Assembly (NCBI RefSeq): GCF_000308755.1
Contig: NZ_BAGF01000148.1
Span: 1 to 64,000 of the forward strand
Length of the DNA: 64,000 nucleotides
Reading direction: 5' to 3'
DNA from: Nocardia pneumoniae NBRC 100136
GTDB taxonomy: Bacteria; Actinomycetota; Actinomycetes; Mycobacteriales; Mycobacteriaceae
The notes under the pieces: generated by a model
Told to the model about the DNA's origin: nothing
Database searches by the model: none
The model's input: the letters and a program-made list of their open reading frames with translations, nothing else
Shown here: positions 42,559 through 50,412 of the stretch, in pieces
Numbering within the stretch: the first letter of the stretch is position 1
Layout: each line of letters opens with the position of its first letter
Position numbers and translations under genes: made by a program

Positions 42559-43490
42559 GCGCTCACTCCTTCGTGCAGCCAGTCGAGGAAGCTGTCGTAG
42601 TCGACGGCGCAGGAGATCTCCATCAGGCGTCCGTTCGGGTCTCGGTAGAGGCGGGCGTCGCGGGCGATGCGTATCCGCTCGGGCCGGAATGTCACGAACG
42701 GCAGGCCGAGCGCGGCGCTCAGAGTTAGTGGGTCGTGCATCCAGCTTCCGGCTCGCCACCCGAACCATGCCTCGAAGTGCGTGGCCAGCAGCTGTGCCCA
42801 GGCGGGCGCGGTCGGGGACTGAAGCCGGTGTAGCAGCGCCCACTTCCGGGTGATCTGGATGATGTTGCAGTTGGTGTAGTCCGACAGAACCAGCCGCGGC
42901 GCGTGCAGCGCCCGCAACGCGAGCCCAGCCGAGACCGGGTCGGTACGGAAGTTATGGGACGCGCGGGTCTTGTCTCGGTAGCGGTCCAACCAACCGCCCA
43001 TCTGCGTCACCATCAGCCGCTCCGCCAGATCAGGGGTGTAAGTCAGGAGTGCGGTGAGGTTGGTCATCGGACCCATCCCGACCCACCGGATCGGTCCGGC
43101 CGTGGTCGCACACAGCTGGGCGACGGCGTCGACCAGGTGATCGGCCGCCGCGGTGACGTCATAGGGATGCTGGTCGAGTTCACCGAAATCGTCGTTGATC
43201 AGGAATCGGTGCGCTCCACCGATGTCGATCCCGGTGATCACGGGGACATCCGGTCGGTCCAGCAGGTCCAGGACGTGCCGGGCCAGCAGCGCGCGGCGAC
43301 CATGGGTCTCATCGGCGGTGACGACCGCGAGGTTCGGGATCGTCCGGGCTGCGATCACCACGGTCACGAAATCGTCGGGGTCCCAACCGAGGTCGGTATC
43401 CAGGACAACCAGCCCATCCATCGGGCTCGCGTCGAACCGTCGCTGCGGCGTGGACGTCTGTTCGCCGGGAGGTGGTGGATCATCGAACAT
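42555..43490 (-). CDS. Nucleoside hydrolase (IunH-type)
   Basis: A 311-residue protein of the inosine-uridine nucleoside hydrolase family, which cleaves the N-glycosidic bond of (deoxy)nucleosides using a Ca2+ held by an N-terminal Asp cluster. Here VVLDTDLGWDPDDFVTVV supplies the cluster (usual form DTDPGxDDA), GMGPMTNLTALL the NxT loop, and HNFRTDPVSAGLAL the counterpart of the family's ExNxxxDP region. The cluster has an extra residue, which may alter specificity. ATG 43490 was chosen over an upstream frame start; AAAGGAG precedes it by about 11 bases. It is the only recognisable enzyme of the six-gene operon. Confidence 0.8.
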   Translation of the reverse strand: MFDDPPPPGEQTSTPQRRFDASPMDGLVVLDTDLGWDPDDFVTVVIAARTIPNLAVVTADETHGRRALLARHVLDLLDRPDVPVITGIDIGGAHRFLINDDFGELDQHPYDVTAAADHLVDAVAQLCATTAGPIRWVGMGPMTNLTALLTYTPDLAERLMVTQMGGWLDRYRDKTRASHNFRTDPVSAGLALRALHAPRLVLSDYTNCNIIQITRKWALLHRLQSPTAPAWAQLLATHFEAWFGWRAGSWMHDPLTLSAALGLPFVTFRPERIRIARDARLYRDPNGRLMEISCAVDYDSFLDWLHEGVSA

Positions 43491-43561
43491 GCTTAGGTGC
43501 GCTCCTTTGCACAAGCGTCGTAGGGGATTACGGAAGGAAATGCGGTGCAGGACAGTCCGCG

Positions 43562-43996
43562 TCAGCACGGAGTGGTGTGCTGGGGTAGTCGGCGGATGCC
43601 GCGCGCGAGGTCGTCGACCAGGTCTTGGTAGGCATCGCCGAGCTCGGCGAGTTGGGCGGACGCGTCGTGGAACAACCCATCCGGCGCGGCGGCCAGCGCG
43701 ATGTAGGTCTGCACCGTCAGCTGGGCCAGCTGATCAACCACCTGCCCCATCGTGTGGGTGTGTAGCTTCGCGGCCGGTAGAGGCACCGGCGTCGCGCACT
43801 GCACCCACTCGTCGATCTGATTCATCAACCGGGAGCGATGCCAGTCGATCTCCTCGAGCTGACACCACGGGGTGTGCTCGCGGGACTGATGCAGCACGGC
43901 AAGCTCACCGGCCGCATCCAGCATCGGATGATCACTGATGGTGGGAAATCCACGGCACGCGGCCAGGATCGCGTCCCGGCCCGGCAGACCGCTCAC
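43562..43996 (-). CDS. DUF4254-family protein (second copy)
   Basis: A 144-residue helical protein with the DUF4254 pattern EIDWHRSRLMNQIDEWVQ, then LHTHTMGQVVDQLAQLTVQT and LGDAYQDLVDDLARG. The family is uncharacterised, often next to glycosyltransferases or carbohydrate genes. It is a diverged tandem paralogue of the gene just upstream (same R..Li..ID..V, LHT.T.G.V.D.LA spacing) and overlaps its stop by four bases. Confidence 0.72.
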   Translation of the reverse strand: MSGLPGRDAILAACRGFPTISDHPMLDAAGELAVLHQSREHTPWCQLEEIDWHRSRLMNQIDEWVQCATPVPLPAAKLHTHTMGQVVDQLAQLTVQTYIALAAAPDGLFHDASAQLAELGDAYQDLVDDLARGIRRLPQHTTPC

Positions 43997-44484
43997 CGGT
44001 GATCTCCCAGGGCGGGTAGGCGCCGCGCCCGGTGCAGTATCCCGGTGGTGAGGTCGGTGTAGCCGTCGGCCAGCTCCGCGAGCCGATACCAGGCCGCATG
44101 CACCCGCGGGTCGGCAGGATCGACGGTCATCAACAGCTCGTAGGCGTGCACCTGGGATTCGGCCAACCGGTCGATCACCGCCCCGAGGGTCTCGGTGTGC
44201 AGCGTGGCGTCCGGATGCGGCACCGGAAGCCGCTGCGCGACCCAGACATCAATCTCTAAAATGAGTTCGTCTCGACGGCATGAGATCTCGTACATGCGGT
44301 CGGGATGCTCGCGCAGCTGCTCGTACAGCTGGGCGAACTCACTCGCGGCCGGTGAAAGGGGGTGATCTCCGACCGGCCGTCCCCGCATCGACAACAGCAA
44401 CTCGTCATCGCTCGGAAACGACAATCCCGGCACGGTCATGACCGGCACCGTCGCCAACACGGTAGCGGCAGGCACAGCGACCAT
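43993..44484 (-). CDS. DUF4254-family protein (first copy)
   Basis: About 163 residues from ATG 44484 (GGTGAGGT upstream); ATG 44439 is an alternative. After a short hydrophobic start (VPAATVLATVPVMTVPG, not a clear signal peptide) comes the DUF4254 pattern: EISCRRDELILEIDVWVAQ, LHTETLGAVIDRLAESQVHA, ADGYTDLTTGI. It begins five bases after the preceding gene and overlaps its paralogue. Two tandem DUF4254 copies may form a heteromer; that is inference. Confidence 0.7.
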   Translation of the reverse strand: MVAVPAATVLATVPVMTVPGLSFPSDDELLLSMRGRPVGDHPLSPAASEFAQLYEQLREHPDRMYEISCRRDELILEIDVWVAQRLPVPHPDATLHTETLGAVIDRLAESQVHAYELLMTVDPADPRVHAAWYRLAELADGYTDLTTGILHRARRLPALGDHR

Positions 44485-44488
44485 GACC

Positions 44489-44980
44489 TCACCACCACAA
44501 CGCCATGGCAGGTGCTCGCTCAACGAGCACGCTCTGGACCGCATGCAGCACGAACGTGCGCGGCGGTGCCAACAACGCGTCTTGCTGCGGGGGCGAAGCC
44601 CAATGCCATCCCGTTGGGGCATCAGACATCGGTAGCCACACTCTGCTCCCCGCTGGTAGCACCCGCACACCGCGCTGCGCGAGTGCGGCGAGGGAGCGTT
44701 CGCCCAGCCCTCGGCCCCGGGTCGGGCCGACGAGGAATACCCACTCACGATCGGCTCTCGTGTGAGTGATGATCGGCACTGGCCAGGTGTCGCCGATCGC
44801 CTGCCGCACCGCTCGACCCAGTTCCGGCCGCATCACTATCGCACCGAGGCTGGCCGTTGTCACAAACGACGTCCGGCCGAAACGTAACTCAACCGGGAAT
44901 CCAAAGAATCTATACACGAACGCGACCTCGAGTGGACCGTGGCAACTCTCGAACATCACTGCCTTTCGGGGGACGGCCAA
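44489..44980 (-). CDS. Hypothetical 163-aa protein, first gene of operon
   Basis: A soluble alpha/beta protein (FVYRFFGFPVELRFGRTSFV, ADREWVFLVGPTRGRG, GVRVLPAGSRVWLPMSD, GWHWASPPQ). The phrase W.FLVGP...GV.VLP.GS.VWLP resembles the N-terminal part of bifunctional primase/polymerase-type domains seen in small Streptomyces proteins, but the similarity is too weak to assign. It heads the minus-strand run of six tightly spaced genes. Confidence 0.6.
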   Translation of the reverse strand: MAVPRKAVMFESCHGPLEVAFVYRFFGFPVELRFGRTSFVTTASLGAIVMRPELGRAVRQAIGDTWPVPIITHTRADREWVFLVGPTRGRGLGERSLAALAQRGVRVLPAGSRVWLPMSDAPTGWHWASPPQQDALLAPPRTFVLHAVQSVLVERAPAMALWW

Positions 44981-45600
44981 CGGGATCGCACTACCAGCAG
45001 CTGCGCCTGCAACCTGCGGGTGGTGAGACGGCCACTGGGCGGGTCGCCGCGCTGCCCGCGGATTGCCGCCGAAAGGTACTGGCAGTCAGGGTGAATCAGT
45101 CGCCCTGGCGCATGGGTCTCGTTCAGCAGCGCATGCTGCTGCTGCTCATTGGTGTGCATTGGTCAGCAGAGGACGCCGGAGACGGCCTTCAGTGCCGCCG
45201 GATCCTCCTGCGTTTCAGACCATTGCCCGCATGCAGGCTTCAGACGAACGGCGTGCGTTTGACTAATCATGACGGTGAGCTGCCTGCGACAGTATTGGTG
45301 CGTAATAGCCCACAAGTCATGTGTATCTGGCGACCCGTGCATAGTTTATGCCTCTCCTTTCGTATCGGTCCGAAAAGCACCACAGCGCCGAGCAGCCCTA
45401 GAGACCGCATGTGACGCGGTCTCGTCGAGAAGGGGCACATACCCGCGATGAAGAAGTCGGATAGCGTGCCGGTCCGGCAACGGGTGCAACCCGAAGCTTG
45501 CGGCAGATATCCATTCAAATGAACCTACGTGGTTCCCATGTGATCCCAGGAAGCCGTAGGCTTCTACCAAGCGCACACAAATCACTCACGGGGATGCGTC
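44981..45600. other. Long intergenic region between divergent units
   Basis: This lies between the start of the DUF4254/nucleoside hydrolase operon (minus) and the TPR-type regulator (plus). Several short frames cross it on both strands, but none has a ribosome site or protein-like composition. It should contain both promoters; GGGGATGCGTC just before ATG 45601 is a weak ribosome site. Confidence 0.4.
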
Positions 45601-46941
45601 ATGATCATTGACAGATGGACGGGTGTAGAGGTAAAGGCGCTCCGGGTTGACGCCTATCGCTGGACGCAAAAGAAATTCGCCGAGCGGACCGGATTTGCGG
45701 TCAACACCATCTCGAACTGGGAGTGCAGAGGTTCGGCGTTCGTACTCAGCGGTGAATATGCGGAAGCGATGGACACCCTGCTGGAAGCGCTCGACAGCAC
45801 GCGACGGCAGCGGTTCGAGCATGCGCTCGCCGCACACGCTGCTCCCGACACTGGCTTGCCGACTCGAGCGGTTCAGGCAGGATGGGGGCAGGGCACCCCG
45901 GTTGAGGCAATCGCGGTGGCCGACCGTATTGCAGACGGAGAGGCCGAGTCAATGCCGATCTCGCGACGAGAATTCATGGCGGCAGCAGGGGTTGGGGCGG
46001 CGGTTGCCGCCGGTACCCCAGCTATCAGTATCAACCCCGACACGGATGTCGACTATCTCGACCACTTCCGACAGTTGAAGCGCGTCCTTGTCGACCAAGA
46101 CAGCCTGCTCGGACCGCGGACAGTGATTCCCATTGTGCAGCAGCAAATCCAGGTTATGAGTCAGCTTCGACGGACAGCGGGAACCGACACGCTTGGTCTG
46201 CTGCGAATGCAAACCAACTATGCCGAGTTCGCGGGCTGGCTATATCACGACTCCGGTGACTATGACGCCGCCGAGTACTGGACCGATCGGGCGTTGCAGT
46301 GGTCCATCGCCGCCAACGATCCCATGATGTCGTCCTACATCCTCAATCGGAAAGCCCACCTGGCCGGGGATATCGGCGACGGCAGCGAAACTGTGGCATT
46401 GTCGGCCGCTGCTGTGCGGACAGCGCCGCCGGAAACTCCAATTGGTGCCCTTGCGAACATGCGAGCTGCCCACGGACACGCACTGCTCGGCGATCGCCCC
46501 GCTACCGAGCACGCGTATGAGACCGCCCTTGAGGAACTGGACAACCCAGACAACGACCCCGACTCACCGTGGGCTGGATGGCTAAAACCCTCCTACATCC
46601 AGGTACACCGTGCGCGAAGCCTCAACACGCTCGGCGACTTCCACAGCGCTGCCTCACAATTTGATGAAGTGTTGAACACACTGCCGCCACAGTTCGCCCG
46701 CGACCGCGCCGTGTACATGCTTCGGGCCGCCATGGCGTACACCGGCGCTGGCGAGGTCGACCATGCCGCGCAGCTTGGAATCCAGGCCATCAGCGTCGGA
46801 CATGCGTCAGGGTCAGGACGTTTCGCGCAGGAGTTGCAGCAACTCGACAGCGCACTAGCAGCGTGGGACAAGCAGCGAACCGTAGCCGAGTTCCGCAGCA
46901 CGATAAAAGGGCTGATGCCGGTTCCCAACAAGTACGTGTAG
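45601..46941 (+). CDS. XRE-family regulator with TPR-like C-terminus
   Basis: A 446-residue regulator. The HTH is near residues 20-45 (YRWTQKKFAERTGFAVNTIS). About 120-140 is a Tat-like or membrane-like Ala stretch after ISRREF (MAAAGVGAAVAAG), a feature common in this regulator type and probably not a real signal. The rest is built of TPR-like helical repeats (AEFAGWLYHDSGDYDAAEYW, ARSLNTLGDFHSAASQFDEV, AMAYTGAGEVDHAAQLGIQA). Such regulators are frequent beside actinomycete peptide and secondary-metabolite genes. It converges on the oxygenase at the end of the RiPP operon, 26 bases away, and is the likely pathway regulator by position. Confidence 0.82.
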   Translation: MIIDRWTGVEVKALRVDAYRWTQKKFAERTGFAVNTISNWECRGSAFVLSGEYAEAMDTLLEALDSTRRQRFEHALAAHAAPDTGLPTRAVQAGWGQGTPVEAIAVADRIADGEAESMPISRREFMAAAGVGAAVAAGTPAISINPDTDVDYLDHFRQLKRVLVDQDSLLGPRTVIPIVQQQIQVMSQLRRTAGTDTLGLLRMQTNYAEFAGWLYHDSGDYDAAEYWTDRALQWSIAANDPMMSSYILNRKAHLAGDIGDGSETVALSAAAVRTAPPETPIGALANMRAAHGHALLGDRPATEHAYETALEELDNPDNDPDSPWAGWLKPSYIQVHRARSLNTLGDFHSAASQFDEVLNTLPPQFARDRAVYMLRAAMAYTGAGEVDHAAQLGIQAISVGHASGSGRFAQELQQLDSALAAWDKQRTVAEFRSTIKGLMPVPNKYV

Positions 46942-46967
46942 CTGCGGACAGCCAGCAGAAATTCCTT

Positions 46968-47744
46968 TCACGGAGCTGATACTGGATGCCGTCCGGCTCC
47001 GACGGTCCGGCTGTACGCCCATTGCAACGTGTGGTCATTGACGCACACCACTCTGTCGGTTGCCCAGTGCGTCGAGTATGCCCGGCGAGGGCGGCCAGAT
47101 CGATTCGGACGAGAGTTGTGCAGGGTAAGTGGGTGGTGCAGCACGATGCTGCCCGCTGGGGCCGAGGCCGATACTCGGCGGTTCCAGTCGACCAGGTCCC
47201 GCGCCTGGGCGGGATCGAGGACGGCGTTGTGTTCGGCACCTGACATCGGGCGGTGATCAAGGACGGGACCGCGGTGCGAACCAGTGACGTACCGCAGGCA
47301 ACCGTTCGCGTCGTCGGCATCGTCAAGCGCGATCCACGCTGCGATGACATCGTCGGCCGGTTCACAGTTGAGATGCGGTTGGTCCTGGTGCCAGGGCTTC
47401 ACCGATCCGATCTCAGCAGGCTTGAGAAACACCTGATCCCGCAGCAGGTACCCGGTGCGGCCCAAGAACGCAGCCACCAGTGTGGTCACTCGTTCATCTA
47501 GGACGAACCGCTGGAACGCTGGGTGTTTCGGGAAAGCCCAATCGAGCTTCCGCGGTCGGTCGACTCCGTTGGCGGAGTCGACCGTGACAGGGTTGTGTCG
47601 GTCAGCCGCGTAATACTCCTGCCAAGCTAATTCTTCGGCGAGGTCGGCGATCGTGCGGGTCTCCTCCCGAGTGAACACGTCGTCGACGACCACCCAGCCG
47701 TGTTCCCAGTAGTGCTCGACCAGTTCGGTGTGGACGATGCCCAT
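46968..47744 (-). CDS. Phytanoyl-CoA dioxygenase-family (PhyH) oxygenase A
   Basis: A 258-residue Fe(II)/2-oxoglutarate oxygenase of the PhyH type. VKPWHQDQPHL gives the HxD half of the iron triad, LHHPLTLHNSRPNRS the distal His, and RRAYSTHW the Arg that holds 2-oxoglutarate. These enzymes hydroxylate, or occasionally halogenate or desaturate, unactivated carbons. It is the last gene of the radical SAM operon, 29 bases after its paralogue, so it probably tailors the modified peptide. Start ATG 47744 has AAAGGG upstream. Confidence 0.85.
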   Translation of the reverse strand: MGIVHTELVEHYWEHGWVVVDDVFTREETRTIADLAEELAWQEYYAADRHNPVTVDSANGVDRPRKLDWAFPKHPAFQRFVLDERVTTLVAAFLGRTGYLLRDQVFLKPAEIGSVKPWHQDQPHLNCEPADDVIAAWIALDDADDANGCLRYVTGSHRGPVLDHRPMSGAEHNAVLDPAQARDLVDWNRRVSASAPAGSIVLHHPLTLHNSRPNRSGRPRRAYSTHWATDRVVCVNDHTLQWAYSRTVGAGRHPVSAP

Positions 47745-47773
47745 CGCTTGCCCTTTCGGTCAGGGGTACGGGG

Positions 47774-48538
47774 TTATGGCGCGCGGAAGCTCAGGCGTTC
47801 GCCGCCCCCGGCGGTGCGGCTGTAGCCGTAGCGTTGAGCATCAGTGGTGCAGGTGATGCCTGCGGTGACCCAATGCCCGGTATAGGCACGCCGCCAATGC
47901 TCGGAATGGTTGGCCGCGGAGTAGTGCAGGACTTGAGAGTGCAGTACCACCACGCCGCCGGCCGGAACCGGCAGCAGCACTTCGCGGTCCAGGTCGACTG
48001 CCTCGGGCGGGGGCACATGGTTGTAGACAGCATCGGGCTGGGGGCGATGCGGCCACAGCGTGCGGTGTGAATCGTCGATGACGCGCAGGCACCCGTTCTC
48101 CGAGGTGGCGTCATCGAGGGCGATCCAGGTGATGATCATCGAGTCCGCAGGCTGGTAGCCGGTGGAGGCGTTCTCCTGGTGGTACGGCTTGGCAGTCCCG
48201 AAATGTGGTGGCTTGCAGAACAGTTGATCCCGCATCAGATACGCGGGCTCGCCGAGGACCGCAGCTGCCAGGTCGGTGATGCGCCTGTCAAGGATGAATT
48301 CGCGGAAGGCTGGATGCTTCTGGAACGGGTAGTCGACCTTGCGGGGCCGACGCAGGCCATCGGTTCCGTGATCGACAGTGAATGGGCTGGGGTCGCGCTG
48401 CATCTCATGCAGGCCGACTTGCATGGCCGTGGCGGCGACCGGTGCAGTATCGGCGGCGGTGAACACGTCGGGGATCACGGCGTAGCCCCGCTCGTAGACC
48501 TGGTCGCGGGCATGTTGCAGCACTGCGGACGGTGACAT
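47774..48538 (-). CDS. Phytanoyl-CoA dioxygenase-family (PhyH) oxygenase B
   Basis: A 254-residue paralogue of the next gene; the shared framework includes RPRKVDYPFQKHPAFREFIL and DDATSENGCLRVIDDSHR. The iron site reads AKPYHQENASTGY: HxE instead of HxD, an allowed variant of the facial triad. The distal His is in VLHSQVLHYSAANHS, and RRAYTGHW carries the 2-oxoglutarate Arg. ATG 48538 has GAGGAG nearby and lies 12 bases after the TrmO-like gene. Together the pair could carry out two separate oxidations on one substrate. Confidence 0.84.
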   Translation of the reverse strand: MSPSAVLQHARDQVYERGYAVIPDVFTAADTAPVAATAMQVGLHEMQRDPSPFTVDHGTDGLRRPRKVDYPFQKHPAFREFILDRRITDLAAAVLGEPAYLMRDQLFCKPPHFGTAKPYHQENASTGYQPADSMIITWIALDDATSENGCLRVIDDSHRTLWPHRPQPDAVYNHVPPPEAVDLDREVLLPVPAGGVVVLHSQVLHYSAANHSEHWRRAYTGHWVTAGITCTTDAQRYGYSRTAGGGERLSFRAP

Positions 48539-48550
48539 GGTGGTGCTCCT

Positions 48551-48952
48551 CTACTGGTAGCAGGGCAGGTCGATCGCGGGTTTGATGTCCAGCAACGGGC
48601 TTGTCGTCACGCAATCCATTCCGCGTACGTCGAGGCGAAGTCCTTCCACGGAGACGATTTCGACCAAGGTCAAACCGATTGGATTGGGTCGGTCGACTCC
48701 GCGCCCGGCCAGCACGCCGAGCAGCGGGCCGTCGGCAACCATCCTGCGGCGCTGGACACGACGATCAGCCTGGTGCGCCCACCACAGCACATGCGCCCTG
48801 CCTCCAGCTGTCAGTCCGTCGACGGCGGCCCTGTGCTCCGGGTGGATGTCGATCGTGCTGAGCACGGGCAGCGTCCACGGCTGCCGCGGGCAATCTCCGA
48901 CCTGCTGGTACGGAGTGCTGATGACGCCGATGAACACCAGCTTCGCGCTCAC
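48551..48952 (-). CDS. TrmO/TsaA-like SAM-dependent methyltransferase
   Basis: A 133-residue single-domain member of the TrmO (YaeB/TsaA) family, whose known enzymes N6-methylate t6A37 of tRNA-Thr. VFIGVISTPYQQVGDCPRQP is the family opening, and VDRPNPIGLTLVEIVSVEG and SPLLDIKPAIDLP carry the RPNPIG and DIKP signatures. GTG 48952 overlaps the radical SAM stop as GTGA, the same junction used between the two radical SAM genes; a GTG at 48961 would add three residues. It is unusual inside such an operon: it may methylate the peptide product rather than tRNA (inference). Confidence 0.78.
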   Translation of the reverse strand: MSAKLVFIGVISTPYQQVGDCPRQPWTLPVLSTIDIHPEHRAAVDGLTAGGRAHVLWWAHQADRRVQRRRMVADGPLLGVLAGRGVDRPNPIGLTLVEIVSVEGLRLDVRGMDCVTTSPLLDIKPAIDLPCYQ

Positions 48953-50412
48953 CGATCCCACCCGGCCGCGTGCTGCCCATACAGAGCCTGAATATCAGCG
49001 TCGCCAACCAGCTCCCGCATCCTGGCGTGGTATCCCGGCCAGTGCGCCCGCAGGATTCCGGTCGGGTCGGCCAGTATCCAGCTCAGCAATGCCCGCGCCG
49101 GTTCGTCGCAACCGGACAGGCCGCCGTCGTATGCCATCGAGTACAACCGGCATCCGCCGCCGCACACCGGCCGCACAGGGCAGCTGGAGCACGCCATGGT
49201 GTCGGTGTGCAGACCTGCCAGCGGAAGCCGGTCGGTGAACCCGTCGGCGGTGTCATCGAGCACCGATCCCGCATTCAGTTCCGGCGCCAGCTCGGTCAGG
49301 ATAGGGCATTGGGTGATCTGGCCGGACGCCTTCACTGTGACCAGATGCTCGTCTTCGCGGCACGGGTGCCCCGGTGCCATCGCGGTGAGCGCCTGCGGAT
49401 GTTCGAGCAAACTCGTGGCCAGATAATTGCCCATCCGCACCGGGAAGGAGAATCGGTCGTCGGCGTGGCGGGACAGGATCGCCGCGTAATGCCGCAGCGG
49501 CAGTCGCACATCCGGGCGTAGCCCGAACAGCTGCCGTTTGCGCGCCGCGGTGCGGGTACGGTCTCCGCCGCCATGGTGCACCGGCACCGCCAGACGCACA
49601 TTCCACGCCTGCACCCGCGAGTACTGACGCAGGTACTCGCCGATCTCAACCACCTCTCCGAGCGGTTGACTCCACAAGTTCGTGGTGAACACCAGCGGGT
49701 ACCCAGCGGCGGCGAGGTCCCGAATCGGAGCATACGGGTCAGTGAGGTTGCGGTAGCCCGGCCGAATCCGGTCAAGCAGATCCGAGCGCAACGCATCCAG
49801 CGAGATCCGGAACACCGTCGTCGGCGCGACATCGCGCAGGATGCGGTCACGGATGTCTTCGGTGAGGAAGGTCGCGTTCGTCGACACCGAAGCAAGCTCG
49901 ATTCCCTCGTCTCGCAGCGTGGCCGCCAAATCGAAGAACTGGTTGATGAAATGCGCCGAGAACACCTCACCACCGGTGACCGACACCGACCGCAGCCCCT
50001 CGGCGCGAACCCTGGCCAGGATCTCGGGTATCTGTTCGGCGGGCCAGCGTTCGGAGCGAGTGCCGTGGTAGCAGTGCGGGCACTGACCGTTGCACGCCGC
50101 CGTCGGCTCCAGCACCGCATGATCGCGGCCCGGCAGGATGCTGCCTGCACACCGCTGCCCCTGGTCGAGCTCGGCCACGAACGCCTCGAAGTCGGCTGCC
50201 GCGCGGGCCTGCGGAATACCGAACCGCTTGGCGATCACCGCCGCCGCAGCCGCACCGGTCCCGTGCTCACTCAGTACCCGCCAGAACACGCGCGAAGTCT
50301 TGTTGATCACCATCTTTCGGCCAGATACCTGGTCATGCAGCACATCGTCACCGACCAGGACCAGCCGCGCGGTCAACCGCTGAGCACGCTCATCGACTAT
50401 GGCGCTCGTCAC
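48949..50412 (-). CDS. Radical SAM/SPASM peptide-modifying enzyme (second)
   Basis: 487 residues from GTG 50412, which overlaps the upstream stop as GTGA. Residues 1-90 look like a PqqD-type RiPP recognition element (RLVLVGDDVLHDQVSGRK, VINKTSRVFWRVL). The radical SAM core has CNGQCPHCYHG, the CxxxCxxC that binds the 4Fe-4S cluster, then VSVTGGEVF and ISLDALRSDLLDRIRPGY. The C-terminus has a SPASM-like set (CPILTELAPELN, CSSCPVRPVCGGGCRL, GLSGCDEP) for auxiliary clusters. Such proteins form C-C, C-S or C-O links or epimerise residues in a precursor peptide. Confidence 0.87.
   Translation of the reverse strand: MTSAIVDERAQRLTARLVLVGDDVLHDQVSGRKMVINKTSRVFWRVLSEHGTGAAAAAVIAKRFGIPQARAAADFEAFVAELDQGQRCAGSILPGRDHAVLEPTAACNGQCPHCYHGTRSERWPAEQIPEILARVRAEGLRSVSVTGGEVFSAHFINQFFDLAATLRDEGIELASVSTNATFLTEDIRDRILRDVAPTTVFRISLDALRSDLLDRIRPGYRNLTDPYAPIRDLAAAGYPLVFTTNLWSQPLGEVVEIGEYLRQYSRVQAWNVRLAVPVHHGGGDRTRTAARKRQLFGLRPDVRLPLRHYAAILSRHADDRFSFPVRMGNYLATSLLEHPQALTAMAPGHPCREDEHLVTVKASGQITQCPILTELAPELNAGSVLDDTADGFTDRLPLAGLHTDTMACSSCPVRPVCGGGCRLYSMAYDGGLSGCDEPARALLSWILADPTGILRAHWPGYHARMRELVGDADIQALYGQHAAGWDR

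Noticed and set aside
44981..45600. Several 60-185 codon frames on both strands
   Set aside because: No ribosome sites, inconsistent codon bias and unusual amino-acid composition; treated as intergenic.
45961..46020. Tat signal peptide in the TPR-type regulator (ISRREF plus Ala-rich stretch)
   Set aside because: It lies about 120 residues into a cytoplasmic DNA-binding protein, so it cannot act as an N-terminal export signal.
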